Shown here in pieces: positions 25,427 to 33,580 of a DNA stretch of 64,000 nt. The DNA lies in assembly GCA_040289295.1 (NCBI GenBank), contig PSLA01000012.1, positions 1 to 64,000 of the forward strand. The letters run 5' to 3'. A program made the position numbers and the translations under genes. Origin of the DNA: J051 sp040289295 (GTDB taxonomy: Bacteria; Armatimonadota; Fimbriimonadia; Fimbriimonadales; ATM1). The notes beneath the pieces are model-generated. The model did not search any database, was not told where the DNA came from, and worked only from the letters and a program-made list of their open reading frames with translations. Each line of letters starts with the position of its first letter. Within the stretch, counting starts at the first letter, position 1.

Positions 25427-25690
25427 TTATCCGAAGAGGGTGATTCGCTGGCCTTCGGCGGCGCGAAGTAGCGTGTCTACGACAATGCCCGCGGCCCAGA
25501 GATATACGACGAACACAACACAAACGATGAGCACCATCGCCGTAAGCCGTGCGGTGTCCGGCAGGGTTGGCCAAACGACGCGCCGCATCTCGCGAATCAC
25601 GCCTTCGATGAACGCCTTGAAGCCCCGACTCATGTCGGGAACCGGCACGAACCCGCCGCCAGGCGCCGTTGGGACTTGTTTTCTTGCCAT
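25427..25690 (-). CDS. secE: Preprotein translocase subunit SecE
   Basis: 87 residues, the short one-membrane-segment form. FIEGVIREMRRVVWPTLPDT is the amphipathic SecE signature, followed by one membrane helix (AMVLIVCVVFVVYLWAAG). It clamps SecY in the translocon. It is 7 bp upstream of nusG. The usual upstream tufA and tRNA-Trp are absent; a hypothetical secreted-protein gene lies there instead. Confidence 0.93.
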   Translation of the reverse strand: MARKQVPTAPGGGFVPVPDMSRGFKAFIEGVIREMRRVVWPTLPDTARLTAMVLIVCVVFVVYLWAAGIVVDTLLRAAEGQRITLFG

Positions 25691-25702
25691 CGTCTGCTGC
25701 TT

Positions 25703-27924
25703 TCACGCCCCGTGGCGGGCTTCGCCGCGAGGGGGGATGAGACGAGTATACCCAGCTGGCTGCTCTGGCGCAAGGCAAGAGGGGGGATTCCTTCTGCTCA
25801 GCCCCCCAGCCAGGCTGCGCCGCACCTCTTCAATCTGGCGCTTGAGCTCGTCGGGGAGGGCATGCGGCGCAACGGCCGTTGCGCCCTGCCTGGGCAGGGT
25901 TTCCCAAACTTCACGGGTGACCTCGAAGCCGTCCCGAAAGGCCAGCCGCACGATGTATCTCGTTTGGTCTGCCGGCATCATTGTTTGGTACTCCAGTGGC
26001 GCGAGACCGGGTGGCCCTCCCTGGACGTCGGCGTCCGATGTCCATAGTTCGCGGACCGCCAATTCGTAGACGCCCAGCGTGTGCACATGACCGATCGTGG
26101 TCGTCCCGAGGACCGCCGGGGAGCGTTGCACCTCGATCGAGACCATCAGATCATTCGGCAACCCCCGCGGCCATCTCTCCGTCGGCTCGGAAAGCAGGAC
26201 CTGGTCCGACCATTCCTGAGGACTGGCTGTCAGTGGCGGCGGCAGCAATTCCGTTGAGTAGATCCACTTTTGGATAATGGTCCTTGCCTGAGGTGCAAGC
26301 TGTCCATACGGAACGGGCGCGCGTTGCAAGCCGGCGAACGCGGTCGGATCGAGCGTAGCGAACAGGTCTACCGGTGACCTCAGGAGCGCCTCAACGGACG
26401 CACGGCTGACGCTTGGATTGGCATGAATTATGAGCACGCGGTCCAGCGACGAGAAGCTGGGAAGCCCCGGCCTATTGTGCACGTACCTACGGGCTTGGCT
26501 CAACGTGGCAGACCTTGAAGTTGCAATCTCGGCCATAAAGTCCTTCGCAGCCTGCCGGGAGTATCTGAAACGCCCGGCGACTGGCGGCGCTGGCCGAAGC
26601 TGCAGCCAGCTGCCGGAGCGAACCTCGGCAAACGGAAACGGTTGGTAGCAGAGGAAGGCGATGAGATCCTCGACGGTCTCCACTGGACCCGACTGCAGGG
26701 CACGGCCAAGGGAGTAGGCTGCGGAATCGGGCACCGATGCCAGCAGAGGAAGCTGNNNNNNNNNNNNNNNNNNNNNNNNNNNNNNNNNNNNNNNNNNNNN
26801 NNNNNNNNCGGCGACCATTCCAAGTGGATCGTGAGCGACGGGGTCGCGGAGAATCTCGCCAAAGCCGAAGTCGAGGCTTATCCCCTCCTGCTCCGGCGCG
26901 GTGATTCCGAAGGAGGCGCTCACCCAGAGGCCGTTGGGCATTCGAAACGTAAGGGAAGAAGCCCATGCGTAGCCGACGTCCTGTTGCAGTCGGGCGAAAA
27001 GGCGGACGCGCGAAGGCATATCGAGTGGAGTCTCGCCATCCGTGGGTCGCCATTCGGTGTGAAAAATCAGCAGCTCTTGTTCCATCATGGTTTTGCCGTC
27101 CGCCGACACGACGACAATGCGGGGCCTGGCCCCGTATGTGCGAGTTGGTCGGAAGATCAGCAGAGTCTTGCCGTACTTTGCGTTCGGCCGCGGAACCCGA
27201 GGTAGGCTCGTGTAGTGCGCAGCATGTTCAGGTGGCGGCTCCGTCTGGCCCACCATGGCGTAAAGGGCCTCAAGTAAGGGCCGTGCCCTGGTGGTCAACG
27301 GCTTTTGCATCGGCGTAGGCGCATCTGAGTAGACGACGGACTCACCGAGCGGAAGCGCGGCAAGCTCCTGCGGACCAATTTCTCTAAGCAGCGCGAGAAT
27401 GATCTCGCGTACTGGGTTTATTTCATCCAACTCCCGGAGGGTCAACTCCCGGATGGTTGCGTAAGACTGTTCGTCGGATTCGTCGGATTGGGGGGTTTCG
27501 AGAAAAGATTGGTAGCGGGGCAAAAAGGCCTTGATCCGCTCTTTCAGCTTCCCAACGTCAAAGGAGGCAAGTTGCTTGTCGAGATACTGTGTCCACCATT
27601 TCGCGAGCATCTCCCGCTCGTCGCGCTTCAGGCGAGCGCGGAGAGATGAGGATCGAACGAGAGTACGCTTGCCTTCGCGTTCTTCCCATTCGCCGCAACA
27701 ACCAATGCCAGGGCATCCAACACTTCATCCAGTGGTCGGTCACGAAACTCGGTTATAACCGGCTCCGATTCGAGTGCCGGCGAGACTGCGAGCGAGATCC
27801 CCGATTGGTCGCTGAGGCTCCTCACCAGGTCGCCCGCTCTCACCGCGTTTGCTTGGTGAGTGACCGTCGGGTTGGCCGCTGCAGCCGCCATTAGTGCCAA
27901 GAGCATGTCACTCGTATAACGCAA
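25703..27924 (-). CDS. STN-domain secreted protein, one-base frameshift and assembly gap
   Basis: As assembled, two frames: residues 1-98 from ATG 27924 stop at 27628, and a 635-codon frame begins at ATG 27610. Joining them near 27687 by one lost base (reading AA then EWEEREGKRTLVRSSSL) gives one natural protein of about 735 residues. Its start is a signal peptide (MLLALMAAAAA) and a short secretin/TonB N-terminal-like (STN) domain, VRAGDLVRSLSDQSGISLAV to DRPLDEVLDALALVV. The rest is not recognised. A 53-base gap lies at 26756-26808. Whether the shift is real or a sequencing error cannot be told; it is not a classic slippery site. It is upstream of secE on the same strand. Confidence 0.65.
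26756..26808. other. Assembly gap (53 N)
   Basis: Undetermined bases inside the STN-domain gene. The frame is open on both sides. Confidence 0.99.
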
Positions 27925-28004
27925 ACCGTTCGAAGTGTGGGAGGTAGGTCTGCAGGAGGGCGCCGTACGCCCATCGGAGGCCGTTTAGGTAGAATCGGCT
28001 TACT

Positions 28005-28673
28005 ATGTTGAGTCTTATTGCGATGGCGCATCTCTCCACGCTCGCTGCGGTGGACGCGTTTGGTGGCACTGTGTACGTAAAGCCTTCCACCGAGGCTGTT
28101 CGACTCACTAGTGAGGCGGTCACTTTCACGATCCGCAAGGATGGCGTGAGCGTCGAGGCGCGGTACATGTTCAAGAACCTCACGGACGTAGACGTGCCCC
28201 TTTTGCTCGTGCTGCCCCTGTTTGCTGAGAACACGAATCGCCCTTTTCCGCAAAACCGCCTCGAACGTCTGTCCGCCACTTGGGATAAGGAGCCACTTGG
28301 ATTCGCCGAGCCGCCCCAGGCTGCGGAGATTAACGAACTCGCCACGACCTACGAGAAGCCGTTCGTCGCAAGCGTGACCTTCCGCGCGAAGGCAACCCAC
28401 GTCTTGCGTGTTCAGTTTTCTGTTCAGCCGGGCAATGACGACTTGCATCGCTTCGTCGCGTGGCGCACTGCGGGCGGCGCCTCTTGGGCGGGGCGCGTGG
28501 AGCGCGCGGATTACGCCTTCAAGTACGATACAAAGAGCGTCTTCCACGTGGTCGGTATCGAGCCCAATTGGGGCTGGCAGTGGGGGCAGACCGGTGCCTA
28601 CGTCAAGCGAACGAACTTCGAGCCGACCGCCGGCGAGGAGTTCCGCTTCCGGTACTACCCGCCTGACTTCTGA
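28005..28673 (+). CDS. Hypothetical exported protein
   Basis: 222 residues, not assigned to a family with confidence. The N terminus (MLSLIAMAHLSTLAAVDAFG) can act as a signal peptide. The body is beta-rich, beginning VRLTSEAVTFTIRKDGVSVE and ARYMFKNLTDVDVPLLLVLP, which resembles the opening of DUF4424-like exported proteins; it ends in an aromatic stretch (NWGWQWGQTG ... FRFRYYPPDF). It diverges from the STN-domain gene with 80 bp between starts. A palindromic repeat copy follows it. Periplasmic or outer-membrane location is inferred. Confidence 0.65.
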   Translation: MLSLIAMAHLSTLAAVDAFGGTVYVKPSTEAVRLTSEAVTFTIRKDGVSVEARYMFKNLTDVDVPLLLVLPLFAENTNRPFPQNRLERLSATWDKEPLGFAEPPQAAEINELATTYEKPFVASVTFRAKATHVLRVQFSVQPGNDDLHRFVAWRTAGGASWAGRVERADYAFKYDTKSVFHVVGIEPNWGWQWGQTGAYVKRTNFEPTAGEEFRFRYYPPDF

Positions 28674-28700
28674 CGGCACGCCACTTGAAAACCCTCACCC

Positions 28701-28750
28701 GGTGCCCCCTCACCCCGGCCCTCTCCCGGGGGAGAGGGCGTTTATTTGGG
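28701..28750 (+). repeat. Palindromic GC-rich repeat, copy B
   Basis: CCTCACCCCGGCC followed by the palindrome CCCTCTCCCGGGGGAGAGGG and GTTTAT. It lies 28 bp after a stop codon, where its hairpin could also end transcription. Confidence 0.85.
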
Positions 28751-28846
28751 GGGAGAGGGGCCGGCAACCCGCTCCTATTCAGATCGTTCTGCCTTTCGGC
28801 CTGTAGAAACGTGCGGGGAACCCGATAATGCTACTGGCTGCGAGTG

Positions 28847-28904
28847 GGTTTAGCGTTGGGCGCCCCTCACCCCGGCCCTCTCCCGGGGGAGAGGGGTTTA
28901 TCCG
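28847..28904 (+). repeat. Palindromic GC-rich repeat, copy C (most complete)
   Basis: The longest form: GGTTTAGCGTTGGGCGCC, then CCTCACCCCGGCC, the CCCTCTCCCGGGGGAGAGGG palindrome, and GTTTATCCG. It lies 24 bp before the MerR gene, in the same orientation as copy B. Copies B and C make up most of the 255-bp gap. Confidence 0.85.
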
Positions 28905-28928
28905 AGTGCGCAGCCGGAGCGGTTGTAC

Positions 28929-29228
28929 ATGAGTGCAAACGAGAAGATTCACGGACAGGGCGCGGCGGTGAGCATTCGTGTCGCCAGCGCAATTACGGGT
29001 ATCGAGATTCATACGCTTAGGTATTGGGAGACCGAGTTTCCCGAGTTCCTGACGCCCCTCCGCACACGTGGTGGTCAGCGACGATACCGACCTGAGGACA
29101 TTCGGGCGGTCTTCACGATCAAGCGTCTTCTGCGAGACGAGATGTACTCGATCGCAGGCGCGCGCCGCTACCTCCGGCTGCAGCGAGAGCAGCAGCAGAG
29201 TCTTCAGGCGCAGAACCGGGCCGCCTAA
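28929..29228 (+). CDS. MerR-family transcriptional regulator
   Basis: 99 residues from ATG 28929, which has GGAG nine bases upstream (a TTG at 28923 is the alternative). It is a MerR winged-helix DNA-binding domain: VSIRVASAITGIEIHTLRYW, then RTRGGQRRYRPEDI and FTIKRLLRDEMYSIAGARRYL. There is no effector-binding domain beyond a short Gln-rich helix, as in the CarA/HspR-like short MerR group. It is 2 bp upstream of a glycosyltransferase gene and probably co-transcribed with it. Ligand unknown. Confidence 0.88.
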   Translation: MSANEKIHGQGAAVSIRVASAITGIEIHTLRYWETEFPEFLTPLRTRGGQRRYRPEDIRAVFTIKRLLRDEMYSIAGARRYLRLQREQQQSLQAQNRAA

Positions 29229-29230
29229 CC

Positions 29231-31306
29231 ATGAACCCCGATCAAGCACTGGCCGATGCCCGCGCCTTGCAGGCGCAGGGACGGTGGGATGCCGCGGCCG
29301 ACCTGCTTGAAGAAGCTCTCCATCACAGTGACGATCCTGAAGTTGCGTCCCAGTGCGCCCTTGCCCGCTGCTACAACGCGCGGGAAAGTGACGCCATGTC
29401 CCTCATCCGCCAGGCAGAAGGCGGAAAGAGCTACCCACAACTGCTGCGAGTGCTCGGGGCTCACTTCAACGCACGAAAGATCATCGCGCAGAAGCTGAAG
29501 CGGAAAGACCTTGGTGCCGATGACGGCGCGCGCGAGGTTCGGCGCCTTGCGAAGACGGCTGGTGTGTCCCTTGCCGGATTACCCAAGCCGACGTTGTCGG
29601 CGGTGCTCATCGCGAGAAACGAATCCAAGCACATCGCCGATTGCATCGGTTCGGTGCTACCAGTGTGCGATGAGCTTGTGGTCGTTGACACTGGCTCGAC
29701 GGATGGAACGATTGCCGTAGCTGAGCGTCTCGGCGCCCGCATCGGCACATTCGAGTGGTGCGACGACTTTTCAGCAGCACGCAACCACGCACTCTCTTTG
29801 GCGACCTCAACCTGGTGTCTTTGGATTGACGCGGACGAGCGTCTCGAACCGCAGTCTTACGGCGCTGTGCTTAGCGCGCTCGTTCGACCGCACTTCGGTG
29901 GCTACACGATTCCGATCGTGAACTTTCTCAACGAGGACGAAGCGCAGGATCAGATTGTGCACACGCCTTGCCGTCTGTTCCAAAGGTTGCCTGGCGTCCA
30001 GTTCGAAGGACGCATCCACGAGCAGATCGCGCCTTCTATTCAGCGGCTTGGTCTACCCATCGCGATGCTTGATGCGCGAATCCTGCACTACGGATATCGA
30101 GAAAGCGAGGTTTCCGAAAAGCGCAAGCACGAGCGCACGATGTCTCTATTGCGGATGGCCCTCGAGGAGAGCCCGGACGACGACTTCCAGCAGTTCAACC
30201 TGGCGAACGCCTACTACACTGCCCGCGAGTATGAAGACGCCTTGCCGTGGTTCGAAAAGGCAGCGGACAACATGCAGCCTGGTGCGCATCACGGGCAGTT
30301 CGCGTTTCAAAGCTGGGCGTTCTGCCACTTCGCGCTCGGGCGCTTTGAGGAAGCGCTTTTGGTTTGCGAGCGGGCGGTGGACCAAGGTTTCCACGGACCA
30401 CTCGTCGAGTATGCGCGCGCCTTTGCGCTCAAGCAACTCAATCGGAACGAAGAGGCGCTCGACGCTATCCGACGTGCCGAGGGGATGCAACTCGACCCGC
30501 GAGAGACCGGAGACCGCTCCATCCTTCAATACAAGCTTTGCTTCCTGCGCGCGCAAGTGCACGCCGCGCTTGGAGAGACTGAGGAAGCCGAGGAGGCTTA
30601 TCGAAAGGTTCTTGCGACCGTTCCAAACTTTTTCCCAGCCCATCTCGGTCTTGCGCTCGAGCTAAAACGCCAGGGCAAGGTGGAGGAGGCGTTCGACACC
30701 GCGCAAGCGGCGCTTCACGCGGACGAGGAGCACGCCGCCATCGCAGTGGACCTTGCGGTCGCGTGCGCGGAGGAGATGCGCGACCCATTTGCTGCCGTTC
30801 GCGTGTGCGAGGAGGCAGCGCGAGCGCACCCAGGCTCGCGACCGCTGTGGGAACGATGGCTTGCGCACGCCGAGCGGGCGGGTGACTGGCCTTCGGTCGT
30901 CGCCGCCTGTTCCTTCTTCGCCCACCACTTCGACGCCGAAGCGGACGTCCTCATCCGCGCAGGTCGAGCGCTCATGCATACCGGCCAGTATCAACTCGCG
31001 CTCCAATCGCTTGAAGATGCCTGCGCGCTCGAACCTGAAAACGCGAACGCATACTGGCACGTCGGCGATCTCTTCTCACGTTGCGAGCGTTGGGCGGAGG
31101 CAGCCTTGGCGTATCGGAAGGGGCTAACGATCGACTCCACAAACGCCGACGCGTGGTTTACGCTGGGTAACGCGATGTACTACCTCGGCAGGCCGGACGC
31201 GGCGATCCTCGCGTTTGAGACCGCACTCTCGCTGCGACCGGACCACGATAAGGCCACGCAAAACCTCGCGCTCGTCAGGGACGAGTTGCGCGAGCGAGCG
31301 TCTTAG
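29231..31306 (+). CDS. Family 2 glycosyltransferase with TPR repeats
   Basis: 691 residues. An N-terminal TPR-like helical segment (residues ~1-115) precedes a GT2 domain at ~121-240: TLSAVLIARNESKHIADCIG, VVVDTGSTDGT, FSAARNHAL and the DxD-like WIDADER. From ~300 to the end are at least eight TPR units (for example FNLANAYYTAREYEDALPWF, AYWHVGDLFSRCERWAEAAL and AWFTLGNAMYYLGRPDAAIL). The family transfers sugars to peptides, proteins or glycans; TPRs would hold the acceptor. No other glycan genes are adjacent, so the acceptor is unknown. Confidence 0.88.
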   Translation: MNPDQALADARALQAQGRWDAAADLLEEALHHSDDPEVASQCALARCYNARESDAMSLIRQAEGGKSYPQLLRVLGAHFNARKIIAQKLKRKDLGADDGAREVRRLAKTAGVSLAGLPKPTLSAVLIARNESKHIADCIGSVLPVCDELVVVDTGSTDGTIAVAERLGARIGTFEWCDDFSAARNHALSLATSTWCLWIDADERLEPQSYGAVLSALVRPHFGGYTIPIVNFLNEDEAQDQIVHTPCRLFQRLPGVQFEGRIHEQIAPSIQRLGLPIAMLDARILHYGYRESEVSEKRKHERTMSLLRMALEESPDDDFQQFNLANAYYTAREYEDALPWFEKAADNMQPGAHHGQFAFQSWAFCHFALGRFEEALLVCERAVDQGFHGPLVEYARAFALKQLNRNEEALDAIRRAEGMQLDPRETGDRSILQYKLCFLRAQVHAALGETEEAEEAYRKVLATVPNFFPAHLGLALELKRQGKVEEAFDTAQAALHADEEHAAIAVDLAVACAEEMRDPFAAVRVCEEAARAHPGSRPLWERWLAHAERAGDWPSVVAACSFFAHHFDAEADVLIRAGRALMHTGQYQLALQSLEDACALEPENANAYWHVGDLFSRCERWAEAALAYRKGLTIDSTNADAWFTLGNAMYYLGRPDAAILAFETALSLRPDHDKATQNLALVRDELRERAS

Positions 31307-31331
31307 TGCGCCCCCGGAGCACTCCGCCGGT

Positions 31332-33413
31332 CTATCCGCCCGGCGTCCGCTCCGCCGAGACGCAGACGCCGACTGTCGCAGCCGCCTCTTCAATACTCTC
31401 AAAACGCCTCATTGGCGGCAGGTTTGCGAGCACCTCCTCTCCGTAGCCGCGAGAGTGCACGCGGGGGTCCAGCAAGCAGATGACGCCTCGGTCGCTGTCG
31501 TTGCGAAGGAGTCGGCCCGCGCCCTGGCGAACCATCATCTTCGCCAGCGGCAACGTGTACTCGCCAAACGGGTCTAAGCCACGAGAGCGGTACCAGGCGT
31601 GTCGGACGAGTTGCTCCGGCTCGACTGGAACTTCAAACGGTATCCGCACGATGATGACGCACGACAAGGTCTCTCCCGGTGCATCAAAACCTGTCCAAAA
31701 CGAGCGGACAGCAAACAGACTCGAGGGAACGTCCTCGCGGAACCTCTCTCCAACGCTGCGCGCCCCTGACGACCGCTGAACAAGCGTAGGTAGGCTTGTC
31801 GCGCCCGCGACGCGCCGATAGACCTCGTCCATCTCTCTTTTGCTGTGAAAAAGCACGAGCGAGCGTCCACCGACTACAGTCAGAACCTCGTGGACGACGT
31901 CGGCGACAGCCGTGTAGTACGCCTGCGCGGCATCCGGGTCGCCCGTTACCGTCGGGTCGGGAAGGCGATCCGGCGGTGGGACGAACAACGCTGCTGCCCT
32001 TTGAGTGTCGAAAATGGGAGGGAGCAACTCCTCGTATCGCGACTTCAGCCCGGTCTGCGAGGAGAGAAACGCGAACGAGCCGTCAACCGTCATCGTTGCC
32101 GACATCATCGTGCATGCGGGACCATTCTCCATCAGCCTGTTTAGGCGAGGGCCTACATCAACGACACGGCGGCTTAGCATCAGCGGTTGTAGGCGGTCTC
32201 GACCGACAGTAACTGCAGTAAGCGAAACTTCGTCTGGCTCTGCGAGCAGACGACAGCTGCAGATGAAATCATCCAAATAGCGGACCAGGCTAACGATGGC
32301 GTCGTCGTCGCCGCCCTCGCCCTGTTCGACGCTTTGCGCCTCGGCGAAAGCATCGCGCACGGCTCCGAATCCACGCTCCACCTCGTCCACGACCTCGCGC
32401 AGGTGCGGCTCGAGGTCGCTGACGCAGCTTCGCCACAGTTTGTCGTCCGTTAAGAGCAACTCAGGCGCGACCTTCAGGATGCCTGGACGAGCGATGTCGT
32501 TAAAGCGAGCGAGCGACATGACGACGCGCTCTTTCGCTTGCATAAGTGCGTGCGTTGCGTTGGCCATAGACCGTGCTGTCGCTTCGGTGTTCAACTTCGG
32601 CGCCCGCATCGCGCTGTCCACGACGCCTGCAACCGCTTCGACGGTAGCAGCGCTCAGGTCGAAGTTCATCGCCGAGGCTGCGGCAGACGGCAAGTCGTGC
32701 GCCTCGTCGAGGATTGCGTAGTCGTAATCCCCGAGCAGGTCCACCTCACCCTGCGTCGCGTTGCGAACCAAGAGGTCACTTACGAAGACGCTGTGATTGG
32801 TGATGACCAGGTGTGCCGCGCGAGCGGCCGAGCGCGCCTCAAAGAAGAAGCACCCCCTATAGTCCGGACACTCCCTGCCTTGACAAGCAGCGGGCACGGA
32901 GATGTCTTGCCAGGTGTTGCGCTCTCGACCGGCGCGCGCCATGGCGAAGAACTCCGAGTCCAGTCCCATCGTTGCGTGCTTAGCGAACTTCCTGACGACG
33001 GGAAGCGAACCGTGCTCGCGGGCGCGCTGTCGGCATGCATAGCGCGAGCGGCCCACCAGAAACGCCGTGCGAGGTTGCGGCTGCTCCTCTGTCCACTTGA
33101 ACAGTTGGAGTGCCTTGGGAAGGTCCTTGCGCCAGTACTGCTCTGCAAGCACGTTGGTGTACGTGGCGATGACGATGCGCTTGCCCTGCCTTGCGTGCAC
33201 CAGTGCCGGAATGAGGGCGGCGAGGCTCTTGCCCGAACCGGTAGGCGCCTCAATCATTACGCTCTCTCGCGACTCTATGCAATCCGAGAGTAGGAGCGCG
33301 ACGTATCCCTGGGCGTTCCTGCGCGTGAATCCTTGCCGTTCAGCCAGCGTTTCAAGCGCCGAACGAACTTCCGATTGCCGTCCCTCCATGATGTGCGTTC
33401 GATTTTGACTCAC
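31332..33413 (-). CDS. DinG/XPD-type Fe-S DNA helicase
   Basis: 693 residues from GTG 33413, which has a G-rich Shine-Dalgarno-like run upstream; ATG 33389 is the alternative. Superfamily 2 helicase: Walker A IEAPTGSGKSLAAL, DEAH box YAILDEAHDLPS, and motif VI QGAGRLLRNDSDRGV. Four cysteines typical of the Fe-S domain are present (YACRQR, AACQGRECPDYRGC). DinG-type enzymes unwind 5'-3' and resolve R-loops or G-quadruplexes. The longer open frame to 33569 translates the repeat DNA as PHPGPLPE and is not believed to be coding. Confidence 0.9.
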   Translation of the reverse strand: MSQNRTHIMEGRQSEVRSALETLAERQGFTRRNAQGYVALLLSDCIESRESVMIEAPTGSGKSLAALIPALVHARQGKRIVIATYTNVLAEQYWRKDLPKALQLFKWTEEQPQPRTAFLVGRSRYACRQRAREHGSLPVVRKFAKHATMGLDSEFFAMARAGRERNTWQDISVPAACQGRECPDYRGCFFFEARSAARAAHLVITNHSVFVSDLLVRNATQGEVDLLGDYDYAILDEAHDLPSAAASAMNFDLSAATVEAVAGVVDSAMRAPKLNTEATARSMANATHALMQAKERVVMSLARFNDIARPGILKVAPELLLTDDKLWRSCVSDLEPHLREVVDEVERGFGAVRDAFAEAQSVEQGEGGDDDAIVSLVRYLDDFICSCRLLAEPDEVSLTAVTVGRDRLQPLMLSRRVVDVGPRLNRLMENGPACTMMSATMTVDGSFAFLSSQTGLKSRYEELLPPIFDTQRAAALFVPPPDRLPDPTVTGDPDAAQAYYTAVADVVHEVLTVVGGRSLVLFHSKREMDEVYRRVAGATSLPTLVQRSSGARSVGERFREDVPSSLFAVRSFWTGFDAPGETLSCVIIVRIPFEVPVEPEQLVRHAWYRSRGLDPFGEYTLPLAKMMVRQGAGRLLRNDSDRGVICLLDPRVHSRGYGEEVLANLPPMRRFESIEEAAATVGVCVSAERTPGG

Positions 33414-33422
33414 TGTAACCCC

Positions 33423-33520
33423 CGGATAAACCCCCTCTCCCCCCGGGAGAGGGCCGGGGTGAGGGCGCCGAACTTTTCCCTCCGGGAGAGGGCCGGGGTG
33501 AGGGCGCCGAACGCTAAACC
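33423..33520 (-). repeat. Palindromic GC-rich repeat, copies D and E in tandem
   Basis: On the minus strand: one full left-part copy (33423-33469, with CGGATAAAC arm) joined directly to a second copy (33478-33520) that ends in the CGCTAAACC arm. Together they look like one complete element with an internal duplication. They fill most of the gap between acnA and the helicase. Confidence 0.8.
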
Positions 33521-33580
33521 TATCGCCCAGCGAATTCGTGGTGGAGGTGGTTTGCGCACCCGCCCGCACGGAGGACGATT

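Noticed and set aside
27670..27700. Programmed -1 frameshift in the STN-domain gene
   Set aside because: No slippery heptamer and no clear downstream structure; a lost base is simpler.
33414..33569. Helicase N-terminal extension with PHPGPLPE repeats
   Set aside because: It is the translation of the palindromic repeat DNA and is not found in the helicase family.
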